From NCBI RefSeq assembly GCF_900102085.1, contig NZ_FMVM01000009.1, positions 1 through 64,000 of the forward strand: DNA of 64,000 bases, given 5' to 3'. Every line of letters starts with the position of its first letter. Positions within the stretch are counted from its first letter, which is position 1. The translations under genes were made by a program, and so were the position numbers. Of the stretch, positions 16,587 to 26,600 are shown piece after piece. Source of the stretch: Paenibacillus polysaccharolyticus. Lineage in GTDB: Bacteria > Bacillota > Bacilli > Paenibacillales > Paenibacillaceae. The notes under the pieces are model-generated. The model had not been told where the DNA came from, did no database searches, and was given only the letters and a program-made list of their open reading frames with translations.

Positions 16587-17735
16587 ATTCAGAAGTGGTC
16601 GCAACTATTTTATAAAAATACAGGGTTGAATCCATATGTATGGCTTGTTTTTTTCATTCTGCCCTTCTACTACATCTCTCAATATTCGCAATTGTGGACA
16701 CTGGTAACTGGTATTATCATTATTCTTGTATTTTTCGTGTGTTATCTACTGGCCTTCATTACCAAGGGCTGGCAGGTCTACATGTGGATCGGACTACTGA
16801 TTGCCATATCCATTACGATGACGATTGCATATGATTATGCCTATTTCTCATTATTTCTCGCTTTTTTTATTGGCAATATTAAAAATAAAGCTGGATTTTT
16901 CACCCTTTACTCGGTAAATCTCGGTGCAAGCTTCCTTACGGTCAATTATGGTTTTATCAATCAAAACTCAATGCTGCTCAGCCAGTTTCCATTTGTCTTT
17001 ATCAGCCTGATGGCCTCTATTCTCCTACCGATTAGCACGTACAATAAAAACAAGCGAGAGCAACTAGAAGGCCAGCTGGAAAGTGCGAACAAACGGCTGG
17101 ACGATCTGGTGAAAATGGAAGAGCGTCAACGGATTGCACGAGACTTGCACGATACACTGGGGCAAAAGCTCTCGCTGATCGGTCTCAAAACAGATCTGGC
17201 CAAGCGCTTGCTTCGCAAAAATCCGGATCAAGCCATCATTGAACTGAATGAACTTAGACAGACAGCAAGCACAGCTTTGAAGGAAGTTCGCGAGATGGTT
17301 ACAACGATGCGCGGAACGCAACTTGTGGATGAGATGTTCCGGGCGGAGCAGATTCTGAAAGCCGCTTCCATTGAATTTATTTTACAAGGCAACCCCAAGC
17401 TACAGGACACCTCTCAATTAAATGAAAATGTGCTCGGAATGTGTTTAAAGGAAGCGGTGACCAATGTAGTCAAACACAGTCAGGCTACAAGGTGTATTAT
17501 TGGAATTGAAGAAACCCCTTCCCACAATGTCTTAACCGTAGACGATAATGGGATAGGCATGGAGCGCACGCGCAAGCAAGATCGACGCGGAACGGGCATT
17601 CTCGGCATGAAAGAACGACTGGAATTTGTGAACGGCTGCATGGACATTCGGTCAGGTACAGGAATCGAAGGTACATCGCTGATCATCCATGTGCCCAAGC
17701 TGGTACGCAAACCGATAAAGGAGGCAGAAGAATGA
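16587..17735 (+). CDS. desK: DesK membrane-thickness sensor histidine kinase (probable ATT start)
   Basis: DesK senses lipid order through N-terminal membrane helices and phosphorylates or dephosphorylates DesR. About four to five membrane helices occupy residues 15-150, then a coiled-coil linker, a HisKA_3 domain (RQRIARDLHDTLGQK) and an ATPase domain (NVVKHSQA; VDDNGIGM; GTGILGMKERLEF). The only start that fits both a ribosome site and the family is ATT 16587: AAGGAGG ends 8 nt earlier, and counting from here makes the phosphorylated residue His188, as in B. subtilis DesK. The in-frame TTG at 16515 has no ribosome site. It overlaps desR by 4 nt (ATGA). Confidence 0.85.
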   Translation: MQKWSQLFYKNTGLNPYVWLVFFILPFYYISQYSQLWTLVTGIIIILVFFVCYLLAFITKGWQVYMWIGLLIAISITMTIAYDYAYFSLFLAFFIGNIKNKAGFFTLYSVNLGASFLTVNYGFINQNSMLLSQFPFVFISLMASILLPISTYNKNKREQLEGQLESANKRLDDLVKMEERQRIARDLHDTLGQKLSLIGLKTDLAKRLLRKNPDQAIIELNELRQTASTALKEVREMVTTMRGTQLVDEMFRAEQILKAASIEFILQGNPKLQDTSQLNENVLGMCLKEAVTNVVKHSQATRCIIGIEETPSHNVLTVDDNGIGMERTRKQDRRGTGILGMKERLEFVNGCMDIRSGTGIEGTSLIIHVPKLVRKPIKEAEE

Positions 17736-18331
17736 TCAGAATCGTCATTGCTGAAGATCAGCGCATGATGCTAGGCGCATTATCTTCGCTACTTAATCTG
17801 GAGGAAGACATGGAGGTTGTTGGACAAGCTAGCAATGGCCAGGATGCTCTTGCGCTCGTACAACAACATACGCCTGATATCTGTTTAATGGATATCGAAA
17901 TGCCTGTTAAGAGTGGGTTAGAAGCTGCCGAGGAACTCAAAGGCATGAACTGCAAAGTCATTATTCTTACCACGTTTGCCAGAACCGGATATTTCGAACG
18001 TGCGCTTAAAGGCGGTGTTCGCGGTTATTTGCTTAAGGACAGCCCTATAGAAGAGCTCGCCGAAGCGATTCGTCAAGTGATGAATGGCAGACGCATCTTC
18101 GCTCCTGATCTGGTCGATGAAGCTTATGTAGAGGAAAATCCATTAACCGAACGTGAACACGCTGTACTTGGCCTCATGGCTGACGGAAAAAACACAAAGG
18201 AAATTGCCGGACACTTGTTCATTACAACGGGCACTGTTCGGAATTACATCTCGATTATTCTTAACAAATTGAATGCAAGTAACCGCATTGAAGCGATCAC
18301 CCGTTCCAAAGAAAAAGGGTGGTTTAAGTGA
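17732..18331 (+). CDS. desR: DesR response regulator
   Basis: A 199-residue NarL/FixJ-type regulator. The receiver domain carries the acidic pair ED (residues 8-9) and phospho-acceptor Asp54 (CLMDIEMP). A LuxR-type helix-turn-helix is at about 135-190 (LTEREHAVLGLMADGKNTKEIA). Phosphorylated by DesK, it should activate des by binding the palindrome at 15259-15301. The start ATG overlaps the desK stop, so translation is coupled. Confidence 0.93.
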   Translation: MIRIVIAEDQRMMLGALSSLLNLEEDMEVVGQASNGQDALALVQQHTPDICLMDIEMPVKSGLEAAEELKGMNCKVIILTTFARTGYFERALKGGVRGYLLKDSPIEELAEAIRQVMNGRRIFAPDLVDEAYVEENPLTEREHAVLGLMADGKNTKEIAGHLFITTGTVRNYISIILNKLNASNRIEAITRSKEKGWFK

Positions 18332-18398
18332 AGGAGCCGGTAATGGACGCAAACGATAAACGGTCCCCATTACCTTGCATCAGAAACGCAATAACCAA

Positions 18399-18442
18399 AA
18401 AGGCTCGGCTCAAGAAGGTTCCTCTTGTGCCAAGCTTTTTTT
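18399..18442 (+). terminator. Terminator of the des operon
   Basis: An imperfect stem, AAGGCTCGGCTCAAGA against TCTTGTGCCAAGCTT, is followed by a seven-T run. A second hairpin without T-run (GGTAATGG/CCATTACC, 18339-18374) lies between the desR stop and this site. Confidence 0.7.
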
Positions 18443-18504
18443 GCTTATTTGCCTTTGGTTTGACTGTTCGCGATCATCATTAAGATACGTTATGCAATAA
18501 GCCA

Positions 18505-19389
18505 TCATTTTACCGACACAACCATGCCAAGCGCATCCAGTGGAACTTGGTCTGTTTTCAACTGATGAATTCGTTTGCCGTCTTGCCATGAAATTGCAAC
18601 ACGCACGCTTTTTCCGCCACTAGCATATTGCACGTCCACAAATCCTTTGTCTTTGGGGGCAGGAAGCGTATGTGACTCCAGATACTCAACCATTTTCTTC
18701 GCAATCCCTGGGTTGTTCATCTGATCCTCAGACACAGATCGAATCTGTAATGTCCACCGGCCCTCTTGCCATGTCAGATACTGACTCCCTGCGGCACCTT
18801 CGACCATACCTTTGATACCGTGTCCCAGATCCACACTCATATCCTTCGGTATGTTTTGCACATCCGTTTGAGGGAATAAGTCCGTTTGATCGGGATTCTC
18901 ATAGGTTTTCACTTCATAACTGGCTAACCAAGGCGTTTTACTGTTTGACTTCGTAAATGAGGGATCATTTAAAGTCGTTGGTTTGTCTCCTGTATAGAAA
19001 TTTACATGTGAAGCATCTATCGTATTTGTTGTAATGGCTGCGCCCAAATACTGACCCTTAGCTAATGGGAAGGTTGTCGGAAGTGACACATCCTGATTCT
19101 TCAACTCATTACGAACAGCCTTTACTACTTCGTCAACATCGGATAACTCTGAATGAGTTGTACTTTCATTCGTGCTTGAATTGGCTGTGCTGTCTTTGCC
19201 CGTTGAAGCAGAAGAATCATCGGAAGAAGCGGAGTTCCCGCTGCCAGACTGCGTTTGCTCACTACCGGTTGTTGTAGATGGTTGCCCACTTGTTGATGGC
19301 TGATTGGAGTCTGGCCCTCCGCATCCAGCCAGCGCGAGCACAACGGCTGTCGTCACCGGAATGGTCATCCATATCGATTGTTTTTTCAT
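18505..19389 (-). CDS. Putative lipoprotein of unknown function
   Basis: A 294-residue secreted protein. The signal peptide ends in the lipobox LALAGCGG, so Cys at about residue 23 should be lipidated. A low-complexity Ser/Thr/Gln/Asn-rich linker (about 25-85) follows, then a folded domain of about 200 residues that I do not recognise. AGGAGG lies 8 nt before ATG 19389. It lies 60 nt downstream of the polysaccharide deacetylase gene on the same strand, so the two may be co-transcribed and act at the cell surface. Confidence 0.75.
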   Translation of the reverse strand: MKKQSIWMTIPVTTAVVLALAGCGGPDSNQPSTSGQPSTTTGSEQTQSGSGNSASSDDSSASTGKDSTANSSTNESTTHSELSDVDEVVKAVRNELKNQDVSLPTTFPLAKGQYLGAAITTNTIDASHVNFYTGDKPTTLNDPSFTKSNSKTPWLASYEVKTYENPDQTDLFPQTDVQNIPKDMSVDLGHGIKGMVEGAAGSQYLTWQEGRWTLQIRSVSEDQMNNPGIAKKMVEYLESHTLPAPKDKGFVDVQYASGGKSVRVAISWQDGKRIHQLKTDQVPLDALGMVVSVK

Positions 19390-19453
19390 GATGTATACCT
19401 CCTAATGATTGCACCGGCCCAGTTTCTAGTTTTTCGTTTCAAGTAACCTGTTC

Positions 19454-20197
19454 TCAGCGCTTGTCATTCCAGAAATTCACCGGTTGCACATTTTTGGTTA
19501 AAATTTCGAATTGATATCCTTCAGCCTTCAATGTTTTCAATACTTGAGGCAGTACTTTCAACGTAGCCTCCTGATCATGCATAAGTACTACTGGCGTGGT
19601 ACCATTTTTGTGGACGTTGTGAACTTGCTGCATGACATTGTTGTAAACTTTCTGATGATCCTTTTTGTATTTCCAGTCGAGTGAGTCAACATTCCAATCC
19701 CACAGATGAAATCCTCCCTGCGCAAGAAGCACGTTACGGTAAGCAGGTTTCAAATAAGGTTTACTGCCATAGGGCGTGCGGACAAGACTCGTTTTAACAC
19801 CGGCAACCTTATTCAAGCTTTCATTGGCTTGTTGCATTTCTTTCAATCCGCTGTAAGCATTTTTATAAAATTTGCTTGGCACATGGGTTACACCATGCAA
19901 TCCAAGTCCATGTCCTTCTTTGACAATACGCTTCGTTGCTTTCTGATATTGCTCCATATGAGGCCCAAGCATGAAAAAGGTAGCTTTAACTTTATATTGA
20001 TCCAAAATATCGAGAAGTTGATCGGTATGTGCTGTAGGGCCATCATCAAAAGTCAGATATAAAATTTTCGTACTGGCCTTAGAGTTTGATTTATCGGCGG
20101 ATGACGCTGTGGCCGATGCAGACTGTGGCAACAATAACAACGGAAACAGAAGTAAAATAGCAAGTGTAGCAACGAATGATTTACGAAGTTGTAGCAT
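19454..20197 (-). CDS. Polysaccharide deacetylase (NodB/CE4 family), secreted
   Basis: A 247-residue CE4 esterase that removes acetyl groups from GlcNAc polymers such as peptidoglycan. An N-terminal signal peptide is present (LRKSFVATLAILLLFPLLLLP, cut near ASA). Motif 1 is TFDDGPTAHTD, motif 2 HGVTH (usually HTxSH-like; variant), motif 3 RTPYGSKPYLKP, motif 4 WDWNVDSLDWKY and motif 5 VVLMHDQEATL. The family's metal-binding Asp-His-His set is therefore largely present. AAGGGAG lies before ATG 20197. It most resembles the Bacillus YheN/PgdA group, but the exact substrate is open. Confidence 0.85.
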   Translation of the reverse strand: MLQLRKSFVATLAILLLFPLLLLPQSASATASSADKSNSKASTKILYLTFDDGPTAHTDQLLDILDQYKVKATFFMLGPHMEQYQKATKRIVKEGHGLGLHGVTHVPSKFYKNAYSGLKEMQQANESLNKVAGVKTSLVRTPYGSKPYLKPAYRNVLLAQGGFHLWDWNVDSLDWKYKKDHQKVYNNVMQQVHNVHKNGTTPVVLMHDQEATLKVLPQVLKTLKAEGYQFEILTKNVQPVNFWNDKR

Positions 20198-20644
20198 AAT
20201 AATAGTCTCCCTTGTGTGTGTTTTTACCCGGGTGTGTGTATCCTCTTAACTCGTATCCCTTGGCGATTAATTTTAATAGTATCAGAGACACCTTTTATTC
20301 TTCTCGCTTCAAAGGCTACGGATGAGTTACACTTTTGTCAGATAAACTTAAAAATTAAAACGATTTTGATAGATTTGATCTCCAACCTAGCATCTGTATC
20401 CATAGATCAATGTTGACATATTATTTATTACCCTATTTTTATATTCTGATAGACTTATAATGAATTTAGGAGGATTGAACACAGCAAAAAAGCTTGCACG
20501 AATGCAAGCTTTCTTCCGTATACACCACAATCTGAGTGGAGCACTGACCATTTTATAAAATGACTTGGCACTCCTTCTAGGGATACAGTAGTAGGCTATA
20601 CGGTATGTAATGTTACGAATATACGCTTTGACGTTTAGCTCTGC
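20198..20644. other. Intergenic region without a supported gene
   Basis: About 450 A/T-rich nt between the deacetylase and ferritin genes. It contains the ferritin terminator (20485-20512) and presumably the minus-strand promoter of the deacetylase. A TTGACA at 20413 and TATAAT at 20456 are on the plus strand but are not correctly spaced with each other, and TAGGAGG at 20467 has no start codon behind it. Open frames here lack ribosome sites. Confidence 0.5.
20485..20512 (-). terminator. Terminator of the ferritin gene
   Basis: A perfect 10-bp stem, AAAGCTTGCA (20489-20498) and TGCAAGCTTT (20503-20512), has a 4-nt loop. On the minus strand it ends in a T-run, about 130 nt after the ferritin stop. 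Confidence 0.75.
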
Positions 20645-21148
20645 TTACTCCGCAGGAGCCGTAAATGAACGTTTGCTGAACTCTGCATCCAGCATGTAGA
20701 AGGCGTTGCTGTCATTCTCAATGCGGCGCAGCTTCTGAATGATGTTATCAAACAAAGCTTCCTCTTCAACCTGTTCATCGATGAACCATTTCAAGAAATA
20801 CATGGTTGCGTGTTCACGCTCATTCAGCGCGATATCCGCCAGCGCATAAAATTTCTTCGTGTTTTGCTGCTCGTGTGCATAACCGTGTTCAAACACATCC
20901 AGCATGGAGTTGTATTCGTTTTTCGGTTCAGGCATCGCAGCCAGTGTAGCACGATGTCCGCGGTCATTCAGAAATTTATAAATTTTCATGCCATGGAAAC
21001 GTTCTTCTTCCGCTTGTACAAGGAAAAAATTGGCGAATCCATCCAGGCTTTTGCTGGAACAATACGCAGCCATCGCCATGTATACATGAGCAGAGTAAAA
21101 CTCGAAGTTCATCTGCTCGTTTAAAGACGCAGTCAGTTCTTGACTCAT
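20645..21148 (-). CDS. Non-haem ferritin
   Basis: A 167-residue four-helix ferritin that oxidises Fe2+ and stores iron in a 24-subunit cage in the cytosol. Ferroxidase ligands are visible in NEQMNFEFYSAHVYMAMAAYC (Glu, Tyr) and QAEEERFHGMKIYKFL (Glu-x-x-His). A second Glu cluster, QVEEEALFDNIIQKL, lies near residue 130. Length matches bacterial FtnA. GAGGTG lies 7 nt before ATG 21148. It is monocistronic with its own terminator. No Fur box was identified by eye. Confidence 0.92.
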   Translation of the reverse strand: MSQELTASLNEQMNFEFYSAHVYMAMAAYCSSKSLDGFANFFLVQAEEERFHGMKIYKFLNDRGHRATLAAMPEPKNEYNSMLDVFEHGYAHEQQNTKKFYALADIALNEREHATMYFLKWFIDEQVEEEALFDNIIQKLRRIENDSNAFYMLDAEFSKRSFTAPAE

Positions 21149-21260
21149 GAAAAAACACCTCTTTCTGTGGGAATGTTTTCATTTTAACACAACACGAAAG
21201 TAGCTTGCATCCGATTTTCTACATTATTCGTCAAAGGACGAATTCACGGAACATAATAAT

Positions 21261-21290
21261 AAAAAAGCTCTGCCATGACGGCAGAGCTTT
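21261..21290 (-). terminator. Terminator of the YjcZ-family gene
   Basis: An 11-bp perfect stem, AAAGCTCTGCC (21264-21274) and GGCAGAGCTTT (21280-21290), is followed on the minus strand by TTTATTATT. It lies 23 nt after the small gene's stop. Confidence 0.75.
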
Positions 21291-21313
21291 CTTTTATCAT
21301 TTTTATAAAATGA

Positions 21314-21433
21314 TTATACCAAGAACGCTTTGGAGATGATTACCAACAGGATGAACAGAACGAGAATCGCGCCTACAGAAGTGAAACCACCATAGCCGTA
21401 ACCTCTTGTTTCTCCACCTAAAACTTCGCTCAT
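21314..21433 (-). CDS. YjcZ-family sporulation miniprotein, 39 residues
   Basis: This small gene encodes a protein with a Gly/Tyr-rich head (GGETRGYGYGGF) and one C-terminal hydrophobic helix (SVGAILVLFILLVIISKAFLV). That is the YjcZ/YczO-type layout of small membrane proteins made during sporulation in Bacillus relatives. GAGGAGG lies 8 nt before ATG 21433, and a strong terminator follows. The function of the family is not established; it is thought to sit in spore or forespore membranes. Confidence 0.85.
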   Translation of the reverse strand: MSEVLGGETRGYGYGGFTSVGAILVLFILLVIISKAFLV

Positions 21434-21537
21434 TGATTGTACCTCCTCTGCAACAGGTATGGGTTATCTTATGCAGAGAACAAAACTTTGACAGGGCGAA
21501 TGCCCCATTGTTAAAATTCGTTTGAATTCATTTTGAA

Positions 21538-21795
21538 TCAGTACCGTGGCGACTGCACCTGCATGATATCCATAAAAGGCACCTTCGCCGTGAATTCCTC
21601 TTCCGTATGCTCAACATGTACAAGGCGTGTACGCGAATCCATTTTTACAATAATGCCCTGCACCTGCTCCTCCTTACCCCAGACGGTCAATAACACTTCT
21701 GAGCGCTCATGAAAAGCCTCCACAAGTTGATTCCCTAATTCCTCCAGTTCGAACTCATCCCGTGTGGGTCTTTTTGCGACTTTTGCTTTGGCCAA
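21538..21795 (-). CDS. YolD-like family protein (TTG start)
   Basis: An 85-residue protein resembling the YolD-like family (RPTRDEFELEELGN near the N-terminus, then a beta-rich C-terminal half ending VPFMDIMQVQ). These small cytosolic proteins often occur beside Y-family DNA polymerase genes; none is nearby here. I place the start at TTG 21795, with GAGGAGG exactly 8 nt upstream. The longer frame to ATG 21873 has no ribosome site and adds 26 residues that look like translated leader. Function unknown. Confidence 0.7.
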   Translation of the reverse strand: MAKAKVAKRPTRDEFELEELGNQLVEAFHERSEVLLTVWGKEEQVQGIIVKMDSRTRLVHVEHTEEEFTAKVPFMDIMQVQSPRY

Positions 21796-21956
21796 AACAG
21801 CTACCTCCTCTACTACGACGTCCCGATTCCACGGTTGCTTGCCGAGTGCATATTCAATTAGTATACCATTCATTTACGTTTGTGTAATGTCATGACACCT
21901 TTTTTTCGGTAAGTTCCTTCGTATATATTCAACTTGTATTCACTTCCCATCATCTC

Positions 21957-23669
21957 TTACTCATCCTGAGCTTCAACCAGTATGGTATATTCGTTCGATC
22001 TAGTCTCTCCTGAGCGTCGTTGTGCATTCCACTCATACGTGTAGAGGGCCGTCAAGGTCCCTTGCAGAATACCCGTTTGCTCAGGAGCAAGTTGAACAAG
22101 ATAAGCAAATTCTTTTACCGATCCTGCGCCGAGCTCACCAATGTGAAGATACCTTGGAGTCGAATATTCGGGGACATTTAACTGCATCGGACCACTCTCC
22201 TGTCCCACCCATTTAGCTCCCTGAGGCAGAATATTGCCCAACTGCACGCGTGCAGGCAACGAACCCGTATTACTGACACTTACGTTGAAAGTGACCGTGC
22301 CTCCCTGCTCAACAATAGGGGGAAATACCTCCACATGAACCTGAATAACAGGCAATCTGACCTCCAGAACAGCTTCATTTGAGATAAGTCTGCGTTGAAC
22401 TGTACGAGAATCCGGCAAGCGGAATGTGTATAGTAATACGGCGCGATTCACATAACTGTGTTGCGTGGAAGTCACTGCCCCAGCCACTTTGTTTTCCACC
22501 TGAGCCTCAAATTGAATATGTAGCTCGGAGCGGGCAGTTAATGTGCCCAGGTTTATCCCTGTATTGGGGTTCGAACCTGGACGTTTGACTCCGTTCCAGC
22601 TGAGACTACCTTCAACAAAGACCAGCGCCGCAGGCAAAACATCCTGTAGTTTGGCATCCACCGCATAATTGCTTTGGTTGGACACGGTGATATGATATTT
22701 CGCCGTATCTCCTGGTGTCGTTATTACAGGTGAGACCGTTTTGACAACAGAAATTTGAGGTTCAACAATAATCAGTGTGACCACATTGGAATATACAACT
22801 TCTTGTTTCCCCGCAGTAATGTATTTTAGGACAGCTTCACTTGATAATTGATCCGGCGCTTGCGAACCTGTCACCTGGGTTACAGTTACCTGTACTCGAT
22901 ACTGCACCCGAACCACACTTCCTGGCCCAATATCACCAAGATCAATTCCAGCATCCGGTGTGACTTGTGGTGCGAACATATCGTTAATCGTCACACTTGC
23001 CGGGATAAAGATGGCACCTTGGGGTAACCTCACTGTTAATACGGCATCTGTCGCCGCGGCAAACCCCGGATTGCTCACCAGCACCGTATACATCAAGATA
23101 TCTCCAGCAAACGTGTTACTTCGGTCCACTTGCAAACTTACTTCGAGCCGCGATGTTTCGATACGAACTTCAACAACGTTGGACTTTTCCGTCCCGTTAA
23201 CCGTTCTGCTCTCTGTTGTGACAAACTCATATTTCACTTCCGCCTGGTTCAATAGCGTGAGATTCTCAGGCACTCGCACAATAACGACTTGAAAATGATA
23301 GGTCAGCACTGCACCAGGTGCTATTTCTGAGGGAGGTAATCCCTGCGCGGGAGAGACTCCCGGCAACGGGATGCCATTCCTCAGCACGCTGTTCGGCAGA
23401 AGCGAGGTTTCCTGAGAGATCGGGTCTACCACACGGACAATTGCCGTGCGGTTTCCGGTGTTTACAATCTCAATCTGATAAGTCAGAGATTGGCCCAAGG
23501 CTGCTGTCGTTACATTGCATTGTTTGCTTACCTTGATCCTGGGGCCGATCCATGGTGTCACAACGGTGTTGGAATAAGCCACCTGTTCCAGTTCAGTCGT
23601 ACCCGAGCTGAATCGAACCAGGGACTGATTCTTTAACCAGTGGGACAACGTACCTGGAATTTCGCTCAT
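21957..23669 (-). CDS. DUF11-repeat protein 2, continuation of the giant repeat array
   Basis: A 570-residue protein made of about four DUF11/CARDB-like beta-sandwich repeats, beginning near IKVSKQCNVTTAALGQ, LEVSLQVDRSNTFAGD, ISVVKTVSPVITTPGD and IQVHVEVFPPIVEQGG. Its first 45 residues match the second half of a repeat (the NQS.V.FSSG...YSNTVVTP part), so the domain is begun by the upstream gene and finished here. ATG overlaps the upstream stop (ATGA); GAGG lies 10 nt before it. No signal peptide, membrane span or LPxTG is present. Together the two genes look like one array cut in two, probably a surface or spore-coat filament. Confidence 0.75.
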   Translation of the reverse strand: MSEIPGTLSHWLKNQSLVRFSSGTTELEQVAYSNTVVTPWIGPRIKVSKQCNVTTAALGQSLTYQIEIVNTGNRTAIVRVVDPISQETSLLPNSVLRNGIPLPGVSPAQGLPPSEIAPGAVLTYHFQVVIVRVPENLTLLNQAEVKYEFVTTESRTVNGTEKSNVVEVRIETSRLEVSLQVDRSNTFAGDILMYTVLVSNPGFAAATDAVLTVRLPQGAIFIPASVTINDMFAPQVTPDAGIDLGDIGPGSVVRVQYRVQVTVTQVTGSQAPDQLSSEAVLKYITAGKQEVVYSNVVTLIIVEPQISVVKTVSPVITTPGDTAKYHITVSNQSNYAVDAKLQDVLPAALVFVEGSLSWNGVKRPGSNPNTGINLGTLTARSELHIQFEAQVENKVAGAVTSTQHSYVNRAVLLYTFRLPDSRTVQRRLISNEAVLEVRLPVIQVHVEVFPPIVEQGGTVTFNVSVSNTGSLPARVQLGNILPQGAKWVGQESGPMQLNVPEYSTPRYLHIGELGAGSVKEFAYLVQLAPEQTGILQGTLTALYTYEWNAQRRSGETRSNEYTILVEAQDE

Positions 23670-26600
23670 ATCACCACAACCTCTACATTGAATGTAACTG
23701 TAGTAGAAGCTCCAGCAGCAATGGAACCTAAAGTTATACCCGTATTCGGATTACCCGTCGGTCTCGCCACACCGTTCACGACAACGCTCCCCGGCACAAA
23801 TACAGTACCGACAGGTACCGGGTCGACCATGACCACGTTGTTCACCGTTTCGATGCCACTATTGGTCACAACTACCGTATAGGTGATTACATCACCAACG
23901 ACAGCATCAATCGCACTAGTGCTCTTGGCAACAACTACATTTGGAGCTGATACAGGAATGATAAGTACATTGGATGATACCGTTCCCGATAGTACGCGAC
24001 CGTCTGGCGGACTAAACGTATAGTTTGCGACTGCTTGGTTGCGGAGTTGCTGATTTTGAGGCAACGAATCGACTGTTACGCCCAGGGTGACCGTAACATT
24101 TACAGAGCCACCAGGAGGAATATTGCCTACGACGATACCCGTTTCGGGATTAGCCCCCGGCTGCGGAACACCATCGATCAGAACGCTGTTCGGGAGAAGC
24201 ACCGCACCGGTTGGAATGTTATCTGTTAATGTAAGATTGGCAACAAGGTTACCGCTGTTGTTAATTGTAAATGAATACACGATGTCGTCACCAACCGTAG
24301 CGTTGGATGTGCTTGCTGTTTTGGAAACGGCAATAATGGGCTGATAGATCGGAGTAACAATCGTATTGGAATACGCTGCTCCGGAGAACACACCTGATGT
24401 AAAACTTACGGAAGACTGGCTGCTGACTTGCGGCGGTGTCGGAAGTGAGTTAACACGGACCGCGTAGGATACCGCAACCGACTCTCCCGGAGCCAGCGTA
24501 CCGAGTGCAATGCCAAGTGCCGGGTTTGCCAAAGCCCGAGGTATGCCGTTAACCAGTACACTTCCCGTAACAAAAGTGGTCGCCGGATCAATCGGGTCTG
24601 TCAGGACGATATTATTGACTGGGTCTATACCACTGTTGGTCACAACCATCTCATAAACAATGGTGTCGCCTACGACGGCATCTGTAGAAGTTGTTGTTTT
24701 CACAACAGTGACATTCGGTGCAGAGACCTGAATGATCAGAGCGTTCGAAGTAATGCTTCCCCCAAGTGTTCTTCCATCCGGTAGCGTGTACGTAAAGGTT
24801 GCTGACGCCTGATTTGTAATGGACTGGCTTACGGGTAGCGTTGTGATGACGATTGAAAAAGTAACGATGGTCGTGGTGGATACCACACCAAGTGAAATTC
24901 CAGAAGCAGGGTCAGCGCCAGGCGCCGATGCCCCATTAATTACGACACTGTTCGGCACAAACTCTGTACCGGCAGGAATCGTATCCGTCAGTGTCACAGA
25001 AGCACCATAGTTTCCGGTATTTGTGACAGCAATGCTATAGATTACTGTATCCCCCACCGTGGCAATAGCTTGATCCCCTGTTTTGACTGCAGCCAAAATA
25101 GGCTGGTATACCGGGGTCGATACTGTATTGGAGAACGTAGTCGCAGAGAATGCTCCTGAGGTAAAACTTACCGTTGATTGATTGTTCAATACTGCTGGTG
25201 AAGGCAGACTCGTCACACTTACACTAAATACAACGGTTACGGTAGCTCCAGGTGCAATGGAACCCAAAGTAATGCCTGTGGAAGGATTTGCATTAGGACG
25301 AAGCACCCCATCCACAAAGACACCGCTAGGCGCGAGTACTGTACTTGCAGGCAAAGCATCGGTAAATATGACATTGCTGACATTGGCGATTCCATTGTTG
25401 GTCACTGCAATGCTGTAGGTTACGATATCACCCACAGAAGCGGCTGTGGACGTGGTAGATTTAACAACATTTACGTCAGGAGCCGACACCGGGATTGTCA
25501 GTACATTAGACAGTACGGATCTGTTGATAGTTCTCCCATCTGGCAAGGTGAACGATAAAGCAACTGAAGCCTGATTCACAAGTTGTTGCGGGCTTGGAAG
25601 TGTATCTATGACAACCGAAAAAGTAATCGTCGTTGTCGCTCCGGCTGCAACCGTCCCGGCAGAAATACCCGTTGTCGGACTGGCAGCTGGCAGTGGCTGA
25701 CCATTGACGATAACACTGTTCGGCACAAGCACTGTGCCTGCAGGCAAATTATCGGTCAGGTTAATCTGCGCTCCATAATTCCCCTGATTATTCACACTAA
25801 TCGTATAACTGACCGTATCACCTACGGTGGCATTCTGAGTACTGGCTGTTTTCTGAGCGACTAATACGGGCTGGAATACCGGAGTTAAGACGGTATTCGA
25901 GAACGTTGTACCCGAGAATGTTCCGGAAGTGAACGTAACCGTTGACCGATTACTCAACTGATTATTCGTAGGAATTCCGTTAACAATGACGCTAAATGTA
26001 ACGGTTGCCGTTCCGCCTGGAGCAAGGGTACCTAGCGGTATTCCTCCTGACGGACTTGCTGCGGGTTGTGCCACACCATTTATCGTTACAGTGCCTGGAA
26101 CAAATGAAGCCCCTGACGGAATCGGGTCTGAGAACTGCACACTGTTCACAGGCGCAATACCGCTATTAGTCACCAATACGGAATAAACAATAGTGTCACC
26201 TACGGTTGCAGCTGTAGATACCGTGCTTTTAACTACACTTACATTAGGCGATGAAACCGGAAAAGTAAGTGTGTTGGACGTTGCTGTTCCTGTCAACGTT
26301 CGCCCGTCAGGCGGCGTAAATGTAAACGTCGATGAAGCAAAATTGCTAAGTTGTTGCGGAGATGGCAAAGAATCCACAACAACCGCAAACGTTACAATGG
26401 CTGTTGCCCCTGCCGCTACAATACCTACCGGAATGCCAGCGCCTGGCGTAACTCCCGGCTGTGGTACACCCGAGACAACAACACTATTAGGCACAAGGGT
26501 TGTCGCTGCCGGGATCGTATCCGTTACGGTAACATTGGCTTGCAGATTTCCGGTATTGCTCACCGTTATCGTATAAACAACAGTATCTCCCACGGTAGCA

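Noticed and set aside
16582..16626. ATG 16582 as desK start
   Set aside because: Only 3 nt from GGAGG and out of frame; reads 15 codons to a stop.
20216..20416. 66-residue plus-strand frame in the intergenic gap
   Set aside because: No ribosome site, no recognisable features.
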